Source: Subtercola frigoramans
Lineage (GTDB): Bacteria; Actinomycetota; Actinomycetes; Actinomycetales; Microbacteriaceae
Assembly: GCF_016907385.1 (NCBI RefSeq)
Contig: NZ_JAFBBU010000001.1
Coordinates: 3,224,001-3,288,000 of the forward strand
DNA: 64,000 nucleotides
Direction of reading: 5' to 3'
A program made the position numbers and the translations under genes. The notes beneath the pieces are model-generated. The model worked only from the letters and a program-made list of their open reading frames with translations, was not told where the DNA came from and did not search any database. Positions 27,099-39,274 of the stretch are shown piece by piece; position 1 is the stretch's first letter; each line of letters opens with the position of its first letter.

Positions 27099-28682
27099 TC
27101 AAGCTACCGCGAGCACGCCCGCATCGACCAGTTCCGCAACGGCAGCACGCATCAGGGATTCCGCAGCACCCTCTTCGCCCGATGGCATCCCGTGCACGGC
27201 GACCACCGCCGCGACGAGCTCCGCCTCCGTGCGAGACACCTCCGCAGCCTCGACGATCACCGGAGCGATTCCCGCCAGCACCCGCACAGTCGTACCGCTC
27301 AGCACGACCAGCGAATCCCCATCTCGCAGCACGTCCAGAGCCACCGTGCGGTACCTCGGCGCTGACTCCATGCCACGCCCGTCATCGCCGCGATGCCCGT
27401 CGTACCCATCGCTGCTGTCGGCATCGTCTCCGCAACCCACAACGACGTCGGCAACAGCCCTCGCACCCGAGCCTGCCGCACCCGACCCCACCACACTGGT
27501 CCGCGCATCCTGCGGCAGCACAGCATCAGGCTTCACAGCATCAGGCTTCACAGCAACAGGCTTCACGTCATTAGGCAACACGGTGTCCGGCAACACTCCG
27601 TCCGGCAACACGGCAACTGACCGCGCCGCAGGCTCAGCCTCAGCCGCAGCCGCAGCCGCAGCCGCAGCCTCAGCGAACAACCTCGCGAACAGCGGCACCA
27701 GCGTCGTCGCCTCCCGATACCGAACCTGCTTCAGCCCGCCGCACGCCTCAAAAACCTCGGCCAACCGCCGCAACGGCCGCTCCCGCTCCGGCAGGTAACT
27801 GATCTGCGGAACCAACTCCCCGATCGACTCGGCCAGCCCCACGCTCCGGATGCTCGGCAACTCCCCCGCGTCAACAGCACCGTCAGTGCCCTGGCCCCGG
27901 CCAGCGCCCGCGCCCGCGCCTTCGGGAGCACCAGCGCCCTCGCCCGTACCCGCCGCCACACCCGCACCCGCGCCCGCGCCCGCGCCCGCGCCCGCGTCAC
28001 CCTCCACCCGGTCGAGCATCACCACGCCCACCAGCCGCAGCGCCACCCCATCCGGCGGCCGGTTCAGCCCAAGCTCGCTCGGCGACACCTGGTCCTTCCA
28101 CAACTCAGGCGGCGGAAGCTTCACCGAGAGCGGCTTGCCGTAGGGCAACACCGTCAGATCATCCATGATCGCCAACGTCTCGTCGGTCACATACCCGAAC
28201 ACCCGCCCCAGCGCGATAGACGCCGTCGTCTTTCCGCGCCCCGACGGCCCGATGAACGCGATCACATTGCCCGTAGCCCGGTCGACAACCCCGCCCGCAT
28301 GCAGCATCAGCAGGTCGCCCTTGCGCGCATCGATCGCATCGCGCGTAATGCGCCCCGAAAGGTTGTCAGCGAGCGCCCGAAAGTTCGTCGCCGTCACGTC
28401 CGGCTGTGGTTGGCTCGCGAGCTCGTCACCGCCCTCACCCACTCGAGACGATTCGCCCCCAGAACCCACACGCGCCCGGATGATCGCCACCCCTCGAGGC
28501 GCACCCTCACCGACAGGCGTCCCCTCACCTGCAGACATCCCCTCGACCTCAGGCAACGCGCTCAGTGCAGCCCCGCACCACTCCCACGACTCCACGAACT
28601 GCCCCAGTTCGCCGGCACTCACACCTTCAAGCTCCACAGCGAACCGCACACCCAGCACGACGAGAGAAACAACCGACCCCAT
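27099..28682 (-). CDS. HprK-like P-loop protein with PqqD-like C-terminus
   Basis: 527 residues. The centre has an HPr-kinase-like nucleotide-binding core: GDLLMLHAGGVVDRATGNVIAF, P-loop GPSGRGKTT, then FGYVTDETLAI and VLPYGKPLSVKLPP. The last 85 residues (DGDSLVVLSGTTVRVLAG...LMRAAVAELVDAGVLAVA) resemble a PqqD-type winged domain. Between them lie Gly/Ala repeats and a run of about eight five-residue units (VLPDG, VLPDT, VKPDA), encoded by DNA repeats. HprK-like proteins of this kind occur with exopolysaccharide or ribosomal-peptide genes; no HPr or lasso-peptide cyclase is nearby. The substrate is unknown. The start is not certain because the ribosome-binding site is weak. Confidence 0.7.
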   Translation of the reverse strand: MGSVVSLVVLGVRFAVELEGVSAGELGQFVESWEWCGAALSALPEVEGMSAGEGTPVGEGAPRGVAIIRARVGSGGESSRVGEGGDELASQPQPDVTATNFRALADNLSGRITRDAIDARKGDLLMLHAGGVVDRATGNVIAFIGPSGRGKTTASIALGRVFGYVTDETLAIMDDLTVLPYGKPLSVKLPPPELWKDQVSPSELGLNRPPDGVALRLVGVVMLDRVEGDAGAGAGAGAGAGVAAGTGEGAGAPEGAGAGAGRGQGTDGAVDAGELPSIRSVGLAESIGELVPQISYLPERERPLRRLAEVFEACGGLKQVRYREATTLVPLFARLFAEAAAAAAAAAEAEPAARSVAVLPDGVLPDTVLPNDVKPVAVKPDAVKPDAVLPQDARTSVVGSGAAGSGARAVADVVVGCGDDADSSDGYDGHRGDDGRGMESAPRYRTVALDVLRDGDSLVVLSGTTVRVLAGIAPVIVEAAEVSRTEAELVAAVVAVHGMPSGEEGAAESLMRAAVAELVDAGVLAVA

Positions 28683-28779
28683 GCGTTCAAACTACAGGTA
28701 CGTTCGCACCACAGATACGCTCAAGCGCCCGGGCGAAAGCAGCACCCTACTTCCCCGCGAACCTCAACGACGCTCGCCC

Positions 28780-30624
28780 TTAGTACTCCGCGCTCCCCGT
28801 GAAGCCTCCGCGCACAATCGAGTCGCCGTACCGCTGGTCGAGCGGCGCCCAGAACGCCAGCTCCGAGTCTCCGGGCCAATGACGACCGAGATACTGGTCA
28901 TACATGTCCCGAACCCTGTCAGTTGCGGCCTCCCGGGATTCGTAGATCTGGTCGACCACCCAATATGCATCCGCGCCATCGGCATAACTGTTTCCAGCTT
29001 CGCCGTGCGCCTGTGCATATGCCCGCCCCGCAGCTATCCAGTTCGTATCGTCGCCTGATGTTGAGTACCGCCCCAGGATGAACTGGTACAGAGCCGACAC
29101 CCAGCTCCAGGTCCCTCGACGATGAGCGAGCTCCTCGGATGCGTAGAACGACTTGAGGATGTCGTCGGTCGTTGAGAGCCCCTTGTGCATCCGGTCGAGC
29201 CAGAACTGACGCCCTCCTGGGTCTGGGGCCCGGCCGAGTACCTTCTTGTACGCCGCATCGATGCAGTCCAGTCGATATTCATCGCTCTGGGCGAACGCGC
29301 TTGCGATCACGCCCGACCCCGAGCCGTGCGCCAGCTGCGCGCCCCAGAATGCGACCTCATCGGTCGACGGCCGGCGCGCGAGATAGTCGAAGTACAAGGC
29401 CGTGATGAATGCCCGAACGGGAGCAGAAACGCCAACTGCAGCAACCGGTTTCTGCGTCAGGTTCACATAGGGCAGGTCGTAAGTTTGGCCCTCCGTCAGC
29501 GCGAACGGAGCGACGGTCACATCGTCGTATGCCTCTGGCCCTTCATAGTGGAACGTCGCTCGGTAGGTACCGGGGTACAGATCGGTGAACCTCGCGAAGT
29601 CTGCTGTGAACAAATCGCCCGAAGCGCGCACCCAGAGTTTCGTGGAGGGATTCAGAATATCGAGAGAGACGCGAACCGTCCCCGAACTAAGGCAGGTGAG
29701 ACAGCTCACGGGCGCGTTCACGATAGCGCCCGCCGTGAGAGTGGCATCCAAGCCGGCCTTGCTCTCACCCACAGCCACCTTCACCGGCCCCGCGCCTTCC
29801 CGATTGAAGGCATCGGAACCCGGCATCTGGGAAAAGTACCATTCATCTGCGTCTCCCCCGCCCGAGAAGATGACCGAATAGCGGTCAGCCTGAAGGCCCA
29901 TGAACGAATACGAACCATCGGCCTTGGTCGTGGTCACGTGTGAATCGTAATTACCGGGGTCGTCCTTCTTCGGTACGGCCTCCACCAAGAGACCTCCAAG
30001 TGGCTGCCCCCCGGTGCCCCGCGCCATCCCCGAAATCCGGCCCCCGACCGCAAGCACAACAGTCGTGGCCGTCACACTCTGGGTGAGATGGAGGACACGA
30101 CTGTCTGTAGGCTTTATTACCCAATCGTCCACGTAAGGCTTCGAGACGAAGTTACCAGCGCCGAGATAGTGGTACTCGATCGCGACAGTGTCTTGATCCC
30201 CCACCGGCAGAACGAAATTCCCCGCGGCATCCGTGGTGATCTTTGCATCGTAATCAAGCGGCGTCCACGCCCCCGCATCGTAATACCAGTACCAGATCGC
30301 CATATCGCCAACTCCTGCAGGATGCCCGGACGAACCCAGATCCACGTGCCCACTCACCGTGAACCCACTGTTTGCGGAAAGCGGGGCAGCAGTCGTCGTG
30401 GCTGACGGAGTCCCTGCTGTCGGCGTCGGCGTCGGAATTGGTATGGGCGTGGGTGTGCTGGTCGGCGTCGTAACCGATCCAGGCGTCGGAGAAGCGGTCA
30501 GTGTCGGCGTCGGCGCCGGCGTCGGCGTCGGCACGATCCCCTCGGCAGACGCACCCGGTACGAACACCGCCGCCAGACTCAACGAAACCACCACTGCCGA
30601 AACACGAACAAACGACCGACCCAC
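28780..30624 (-). CDS. Secreted DUF4214 surface protein
   Basis: 614 residues from GTG 30624 (ribosome-binding site GGGGCGGGGG; an in-frame TTG lies at 30648). The signal peptide ends near SAEG. A Pro/Thr linker (about 25-70) is followed by two carboxypeptidase-regulatory/SdrD B-like beta domains (SGHVDLGSSGHPAGVGD; GGRISGMARGTGGQPLGG) and a third beta region. The C-terminal 210 residues contain DUF4214 units (RAFITALYFDYLARRPSTDEVAFW; DAAYKKVLGRAPDPGGRQFW; VRDMYDQYLGRHWPGDSELAFW). DUF4214 occurs in bacterial surface-layer and polysaccharide-associated proteins. Two CCCC/GGGGG palindromes lie upstream. Confidence 0.82.
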   Translation of the reverse strand: MGRSFVRVSAVVVSLSLAAVFVPGASAEGIVPTPTPAPTPTLTASPTPGSVTTPTSTPTPIPIPTPTPTAGTPSATTTAAPLSANSGFTVSGHVDLGSSGHPAGVGDMAIWYWYYDAGAWTPLDYDAKITTDAAGNFVLPVGDQDTVAIEYHYLGAGNFVSKPYVDDWVIKPTDSRVLHLTQSVTATTVVLAVGGRISGMARGTGGQPLGGLLVEAVPKKDDPGNYDSHVTTTKADGSYSFMGLQADRYSVIFSGGGDADEWYFSQMPGSDAFNREGAGPVKVAVGESKAGLDATLTAGAIVNAPVSCLTCLSSGTVRVSLDILNPSTKLWVRASGDLFTADFARFTDLYPGTYRATFHYEGPEAYDDVTVAPFALTEGQTYDLPYVNLTQKPVAAVGVSAPVRAFITALYFDYLARRPSTDEVAFWGAQLAHGSGSGVIASAFAQSDEYRLDCIDAAYKKVLGRAPDPGGRQFWLDRMHKGLSTTDDILKSFYASEELAHRRGTWSWVSALYQFILGRYSTSGDDTNWIAAGRAYAQAHGEAGNSYADGADAYWVVDQIYESREAATDRVRDMYDQYLGRHWPGDSELAFWAPLDQRYGDSIVRGGFTGSAEY

Positions 30625-30752
30625 GGCGCCCCCGCCCCTACTACCCAATGTCCGTACTGTCCGACACGCCTCCGCTGGCCTATCGGCTTCAGCGTATCGG
30701 ATCGACGCCTACCCCTCTTATTGCCTTGATGTCCGAAACACGCCCGCATCCG

Positions 30753-30768
30753 CCCCTCGGTTTGGGGG
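30753..30768. promoter_or_regulatory. CCCC-N7-GGGGG palindrome
   Basis: CCCCTCGGTTTGGGGG lies in the divergent region between the DUF4214 gene (about 130 bp upstream of its start) and the small membrane protein at 30906 (about 138 bp upstream). Confidence 0.45.
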
Positions 30769-30826
30769 TCACCCGATCCGCCAGAGCACCCCCGCCGCCG
30801 TGCCCCATGCGATACCTTCGGAACGG

Positions 30827-30841
30827 CCCCACCATCGGGGG
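30827..30841. promoter_or_regulatory. CCCC-N6-GGGGG palindrome
   Basis: CCCCACCATCGGGGG is the second such palindrome in the same intergenic region, 65 bp upstream of the small gene at 30906. Confidence 0.42.
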
Positions 30842-30905
30842 TGCGGCCTACGCAGAAAAGCGTTTCATCTTCATCGGTTTCGCAGGCCGAGAAACGAGCA
30901 GTCCC

Positions 30906-31040
30906 ATGGCACAGCACAGTTCAGAGCTGAACGACAACCACACCTCACGGGTCGGGATGATCGTGAAACTCTCGGTCCTCATCCCGGCCGGCCTCATCAC
31001 AGCCGCCCTCGTGGGTGTGGCTCTGACACAGCGCCCCTGA
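30906..31040 (+). CDS. Small single-pass membrane protein
   Basis: 44 residues: a polar N-terminus (MAQHSSELNDNHTSR), one hydrophobic helix, and the short end TQRP. The ribosome-binding site is weak (GAAACGAG). Its support comes from the shared layout with the small proteins at 24515 and 31304 and from the palindromes upstream. Function unknown. Confidence 0.5.
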   Translation: MAQHSSELNDNHTSRVGMIVKLSVLIPAGLITAALVGVALTQRP

Positions 31041-31303
31041 TCGGCAGCCCCATAATGTCAGCGTGGCCCTGATTATCGTGGCACTGATTTACGCTGCCCT
31101 GATCGGTGCCTGATACCAATCCGGTCGACTCACGGCTCCGAAAAGAAGCTGTACCGAATGCCCTACAAGCTGATGAGAAACGCAACGTGCCCTTCGTACA
31201 CACATCACTGGGGGGTGCTTAATGATTGATGCTCGCGTATCGTTTATTGTTTACCGCGCCAATCGCACAGAGCCGAAATTCCGGCGCAGAACCGAAAGCC
31301 CCA

Positions 31304-31459
31304 ATGAGCCCCACAAAACGAGCCGACAAGCCTTTCGAGCGGCCAGAACTCACGTCGACGTGGCACAAGATCTCGCACAACCTCGTCGCCCAGATCACCG
31401 TCGGAGTCGTGCTGGTCGGCGGCACAGTCGCTCTGGTAGTCGTAGCTTTCACTCAGTAG
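31304..31459 (+). CDS. Small single-pass membrane protein
   Basis: 51 residues from ATG 31304 (an earlier in-frame start exists at 31226). A charged N-terminus (SPTKRADKPFERPELTSTW) leads into one transmembrane helix ending in VVVAFTQ. It follows the similar gene at 30906 by about 260 bp, and a GGGGGG run (31210-31215) lies upstream. The three small proteins may form a family. Function unknown. Confidence 0.5.
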   Translation: MSPTKRADKPFERPELTSTWHKISHNLVAQITVGVVLVGGTVALVVVAFTQ

Positions 31460-31760
31460 CCCTACGGCGGGATCGCTCGCCCAGCCACCCTGTTCCTCCG
31501 GCGACAGGATCGAAAGCCTGTCAGCCCACGTCTGTTCGGAGAACGTGAGCCGAATGGTGCAGCTCGCCGTCAAACTCGACAACGGCTGACAACCTGATGG
31601 TGCCAGGCGCCTCAGACGAAAGTCGCAGAGTCGCTGAGCCACGATCTACGGTGCCGAGAATTGTTGCCACCGTTGCAGCCAGTCGCGTCTTGGTGTCGAG
31701 GTCGGGTTGGACCAATCCCAGGGCGATTCAGGGACTACGCTATCTGAACCGCATTGCTCG
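31460..31760. other. Intergenic stretch, nothing recognised
   Basis: About 300 bp between the small membrane protein gene and the GH26 gene end. Open frames here have no ribosome-binding sites or recognisable motifs, and no clear hairpin is seen. Confidence 0.5.
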
Positions 31761-32939
31761 TTAGTTTGTGGGGACGGGGCAGGCGACTTCTCCGTCGGAA
31801 AAGTCGAGCCATGCCGGCAAATCTGCAGTGAAGGCGTGCCGAGTGGGGGCATCGTTGACGACCGTCCAGTCAACTCGCTGATGGACTTCTGCTTCGAGCT
31901 TGTCCCACTCAAACCAGTTGATCATCTTCAGGTTCGGGAACCTGACCGCGATGTCAGCGGAGAAGACCTGCCGCCACCAGGCTTGCTTTATCGCGAGCTC
32001 GCCTGCGTCGTCACCGCGATGAATCACGAATGCTCCGGTTTCCGGTATCGCCACGGGCTTTGCATGATCGACCCCATACACCTGGTAGAAATCGGGCGCG
32101 GCCCTCTCGTCGCCCTGCGCACCGATGTAGGTTCCGGTCAGCTGGGCGACGAATTTCCCCTCCTCAGGCATCTCGTTCTCGCCCCAGGGGTACGCGGAGC
32201 CCCAGTGGTAGAGGGACATCCCAACCCAATCGACTGCATCGTCCCCGGGATAGTAGGGAGCGTAGGGGTGGTCGGCTAGCGTTATGGTGCCGTCGCCATT
32301 CGTGTCTAGAAGCTTGAAATCCGGTGACCCGGGCGCCGCGCTCGATGCGCCCCCGGTGAACGGGTACCCGTCGGCGTTGTTCGGGGCCCACATCATCCCA
32401 GTCCCTGGGGCCCGCTCATGGATTGCGTGCGCAACCCGGCGAAACGTTGATATATATTCGGCAGGCTGTTGCCCCCACGCATACCACGAACCGTTCATCT
32501 CGTGGGCAAAGCGAAGAATGACCGGCACACCTTCTCTGTTGATCGAGTTGGTTAGGTCAGCCACGTCGGCGGCCACCTCGTCCGTCACCACAGCCAGCCC
32601 CGCCGCAGGCTCGAGCGTGAGAAGCAGCGAACCTCCGTTGGCACGCACTTGGTTAACGGCTGCCGCGAGATTTGCGCGGGCATCAACGTTCAAGGGCACT
32701 TCCGCGAAGGCTACAGTGACCGCTGGATGCCTCCCGAGGTTCACGGCGTAATCGCTGAGCGTCTCATGCCCCCAGTCGAGGTTGACACCGAATAGCACGC
32801 CGGCCTTCGGCACGACATCCGCAGCTGGACGCACCACGCACTCGGCACGCGCCGTGCCCTTGGTCGTGCATCCGGTAGTCAAAACGGCCACCGCGGTCAG
32901 CACGATGCTCAATTGAGTAAGTCGTCGTCGCCAGGGCAC
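31761..32939 (-). CDS. GH26-like glycoside hydrolase lipoprotein
   Basis: 392 residues. A lipoprotein signal peptide ends at VLTTGC (Cys24), so the enzyme is probably anchored to the outer face of the membrane. The catalytic barrel has acid/base Glu147 in ILRFAHEMNGSWYAWG and nucleophile Glu300 in VAIPETGAF, the GH26 positions. Family members cut beta-mannans, mixed glucans or xylans. A calcium-binding EF-hand/dockerin-like loop (DTNGDGTITLADH, about 212-224) is inserted in the barrel, which is unusual. Placed beside polysaccharide-related genes, it may trim the cell's own exopolymer. Confidence 0.86.
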   Translation of the reverse strand: MPWRRRLTQLSIVLTAVAVLTTGCTTKGTARAECVVRPAADVVPKAGVLFGVNLDWGHETLSDYAVNLGRHPAVTVAFAEVPLNVDARANLAAAVNQVRANGGSLLLTLEPAAGLAVVTDEVAADVADLTNSINREGVPVILRFAHEMNGSWYAWGQQPAEYISTFRRVAHAIHERAPGTGMMWAPNNADGYPFTGGASSAAPGSPDFKLLDTNGDGTITLADHPYAPYYPGDDAVDWVGMSLYHWGSAYPWGENEMPEEGKFVAQLTGTYIGAQGDERAAPDFYQVYGVDHAKPVAIPETGAFVIHRGDDAGELAIKQAWWRQVFSADIAVRFPNLKMINWFEWDKLEAEVHQRVDWTVVNDAPTRHAFTADLPAWLDFSDGEVACPVPTN

Positions 32940-33051
32940 AAAATCAGCGTAATCGACTCGGCCCCAAGGACCGTCTCTTCAGTCGTGTTTTTGACCGATG
33001 GCGCGCGAAGGTTCGCGTGAGCCCCGCCCGACGGGCGCCCGCCGCTCACGC

Positions 33052-33645
33052 TCAGGCTGCCTTGAGTGTCAGTGTCAGAACGCGAGCGATCTCATCCAAC
33101 GCAGGAACCATCTGCGCAACGGAGAGCTCGTAGACCTCATCCTCGCGCCGATACGGGTCGACCACGTCGTCAAGAGTCGGGTCCGCAGCCGGGTCCCCTT
33201 GCGACCGACGCGAAGCCAGCAGCCGGCAAACGGCCTTGACCTTCTCAGCGTCAGTCCCCCCGGCAGCAGCAGCAGCCGTAACCTCGTCATCGCTCACCAG
33301 GCTCCCCAGCCGCGCGAACTCGCGCACCGTGAACGTCACCAGCAGCTTGCGCGGAACCATCTGAACGACCTCGCTTCGATGCCCCCGCGTGAGTGGAAGA
33401 ATCAAATCTGCCTTCTCGATGTACGGCTCCACCAGATAGCGGGCAGCATGCGTGGTCGGCTTGAGCCCGAACCTCTCCGCCAAAGCCCCCATCTCATCCG
33501 TCATCGAATCACCATCGCGCGCCATCGTTCCTGCGCTGCTCACGGTGACCCCCGTCACCCCAGCCAGCTTCGATTGCAGATACAACGCCGCGAACGGCGA
33601 ACGGCAGATATTGCCCGTGCAGACGGTCAGAATCGAAAGAGTCAC
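33052..33645 (-). CDS. Low-molecular-weight protein tyrosine phosphatase
   Basis: 197 residues, GTG start with AAAAGG upstream. The phosphate-binding loop VCTGNICRSP (CX5R) is at residues 8-17, and the general-acid Asp is in DVVDPYRRED near the C-terminus. Such phosphatases (Wzb type) dephosphorylate the tyrosine cluster of BY-kinases and so tune polysaccharide chain length and export. The cognate kinase is probably the protein at 40612, about 7 kb away. An insertion (SDDEVTAAAAAGGTDAEKV) makes it longer than the usual 150-160 residues. Confidence 0.9.
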   Translation of the reverse strand: MTLSILTVCTGNICRSPFAALYLQSKLAGVTGVTVSSAGTMARDGDSMTDEMGALAERFGLKPTTHAARYLVEPYIEKADLILPLTRGHRSEVVQMVPRKLLVTFTVREFARLGSLVSDDEVTAAAAAGGTDAEKVKAVCRLLASRRSQGDPAADPTLDDVVDPYRREDEVYELSVAQMVPALDEIARVLTLTLKAA

Positions 33646-33771
33646 AGTGCGGCCTTTTCACAACTAGCGGGGCATCGGGCAAGTGAGGGAGAAGTTATTC
33701 AAGCGTAGATGGATTTCACCACACCCAGGTGCGCCCTGTCTGCGAGCACTTCCACTTTGCCGCGCACGCAG

Positions 33772-35400
33772 CTATTGTCTGGTTCGTCGCCCGGTGCAGG
33801 GTCTGGGTGTTTGTGTCCAGTCGATCTCGGGCGGCGGGATGATGTGCGGTGCGCCCTGACGCATGACGAGTTTCCATCGGCTCCTATGCACATTCGAATG
33901 ATGAAAATGACACAACAAAACCCCGTTGTCAGTATCGGTCCGGCCCGGTAAGTATCCCTCGTCACGCCAGTCGAGAACATGATGGGTTTCACACCACGAC
34001 GGCGGTCTCCCGCAGCCCGGCCACACACACCCGCCGTCCCGGGCCGCGAGGGCCCGGTTCTGCGCCGCCGTGAACAACCGTTTCGTCTTCCCGTGCTGCA
34101 ACACCCGCCCCTCACGCATCAGCGTCGAAATGACCTCCCCGTGACACAGCAGCTGCTCAACACTCGTCACCGGCACGGGCTGGTCAACACCGTCAACCCA
34201 GCCCACACCCCTGCCCTCGACGATGTCTTCGAGGGTGACGTGCACGTTGACCGTCGGACGCGCCCCACACAGTGCCGGCATACCCGGCAATCCCGCGACC
34301 CGGTCGATGTACGCTGTGAACCCATCAGCGAGCAACTGCTCACGCGTACGAGTGTCAGCCAACACCGGGCTGACCTCCTCCTCGCCGTCATCGTCGGCGA
34401 AGAAACGTGGGCCGCTACCGTTTCTGCCGCGGCCACCATCACCGCTGGGCATCGAAGAACCATCTTCGACCTCGCCGCCGCCCGAACCCTCAGAAGCACC
34501 AGAAGCACCAGAAGCACCAGAACCATCAGGAGCATCACCAGAATGAGAGCCATCACTGGCGCCCGGGGCCTCGCCGTTGTCTGCGAATCGGGGAAGCCGG
34601 GGGCTGAGGATGGTTTGGGCGATGGCCTGCCACTTCGCACCCTGCACCGCCGTCAACAGACCACCGACCTTGAAACTCCCGTCAGCCTGCTGCCGTAACC
34701 ACAAGCCGCGCTTGTCCTCCAACTCCTTCGCGGTCGGTTCGGCACCATCAGGATCCAGATGCCCCTGCCACTGCGCCACCATGATGGCGACCTGATCCGC
34801 CGACAACCCGAGACCCACATCGGTCGCAGGGTCAGCGGCGAGCACCACCATCCGTTCACACTCATGCAGATCCGCCCCGAACCCCACCCGTTTTGCCGAC
34901 TCCCCGAGCATGCGAGTGATGACGTGGGCACTGTCAACGCCGAGCCGGCCAGAACGCAGAGCCTCCTGAACGGAAGGGAAACTACTCTCATTCGGCAACC
35001 CCACCGCAGACATCGAGGACCTAACCGCCGTACCGAGTCGCACCCGGCCTGCCGCGGTCTTCTTCGACACTCCCGTCAAGCTACTGATCAGCGACACGAC
35101 ATCTGCGCACCCGTGCTTCACCGTCAACCTGTCATCACCGTGCTCATGTTTGGATCGTTCGGCAAGCTCCCCGGCCGCCTCGACAACGATCCCCTCCGCA
35201 CATCGCAGCAACGCCTCACCAGCCACCGCCCAGGCCAGTAACTCCTCGTCGGCAAGCCCGCAGGGCGCGGCAGCCCCAAATCCACCAGACGACATTACAG
35301 CCTCCACCGCCGCACGCAGCGCAGAAGCCCGAGGGTCATCCAAGCCCTCAGGCGACGACCCGGGCAACCCGGCAGCTGGTGTGTTCATACCCCCATTCAA
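33772..35400 (-). CDS. DUF222/HNH endonuclease-domain protein
   Basis: 542 residues. The N-terminal DUF222 part (to about 230) is helical; a low-complexity Gly/Ser/Ala/Asp insertion (around 300-335) follows. The C-terminal HNH motif is intact: CVWPGCGRPPSWCETHHVLDW, then DNGVLLCHFHHSNVH. These multi-copy actinobacterial proteins are presumed DNA-cutting, but their role is not established. A second possible start lies four codons downstream (MNTPAAG). It is divergent from the large Ig-repeat protein gene. Confidence 0.88.
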   Translation of the reverse strand: MNGGMNTPAAGLPGSSPEGLDDPRASALRAAVEAVMSSGGFGAAAPCGLADEELLAWAVAGEALLRCAEGIVVEAAGELAERSKHEHGDDRLTVKHGCADVVSLISSLTGVSKKTAAGRVRLGTAVRSSMSAVGLPNESSFPSVQEALRSGRLGVDSAHVITRMLGESAKRVGFGADLHECERMVVLAADPATDVGLGLSADQVAIMVAQWQGHLDPDGAEPTAKELEDKRGLWLRQQADGSFKVGGLLTAVQGAKWQAIAQTILSPRLPRFADNGEAPGASDGSHSGDAPDGSGASGASGASEGSGGGEVEDGSSMPSGDGGRGRNGSGPRFFADDDGEEEVSPVLADTRTREQLLADGFTAYIDRVAGLPGMPALCGARPTVNVHVTLEDIVEGRGVGWVDGVDQPVPVTSVEQLLCHGEVISTLMREGRVLQHGKTKRLFTAAQNRALAARDGGCVWPGCGRPPSWCETHHVLDWRDEGYLPGRTDTDNGVLLCHFHHSNVHRSRWKLVMRQGAPHIIPPPEIDWTQTPRPCTGRRTRQ

Positions 35401-35564
35401 ACACCAGCCACTGACAATCCCTCACTAAACGAGGGCCGCCATCAACATCAGTGGAGAACCATTTCCCCACCCCAATGTGGAGGACAAGTCGCCAACCAAA
35501 GCCCGCGCGAGACCGCGCAAAAGCGCGCAACCATGTCATACACGTGCATGTCACTCAGATCTCT

Positions 35565-35578
35565 CCCCGAAAGGGGGG
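35565..35578. promoter_or_regulatory. CCCC-N4-GGGGGG palindrome
   Basis: CCCCGAAAGGGGGG lies 100 bp upstream of the GTG start of the large Ig-repeat protein and shares CCCCGAAA with the site at 24354. Confidence 0.5.
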
Positions 35579-35677
35579 ATCGCCGCCAATCCCCGCACCC
35601 AGTAACTTGTGAGTTGGCCTCACCCTGCTGGGTGCCGCGCCAATGGGGCCAGCTGGCCACTCGGGGGAAGTGTTGCA

Positions 35678-39226
<3,549 letters not shown>

Positions 39227-39274
39227 CGCGCGCCGGTCGAACGAACGAACCAGCCAGCAAGCAAGCCAGCAACC

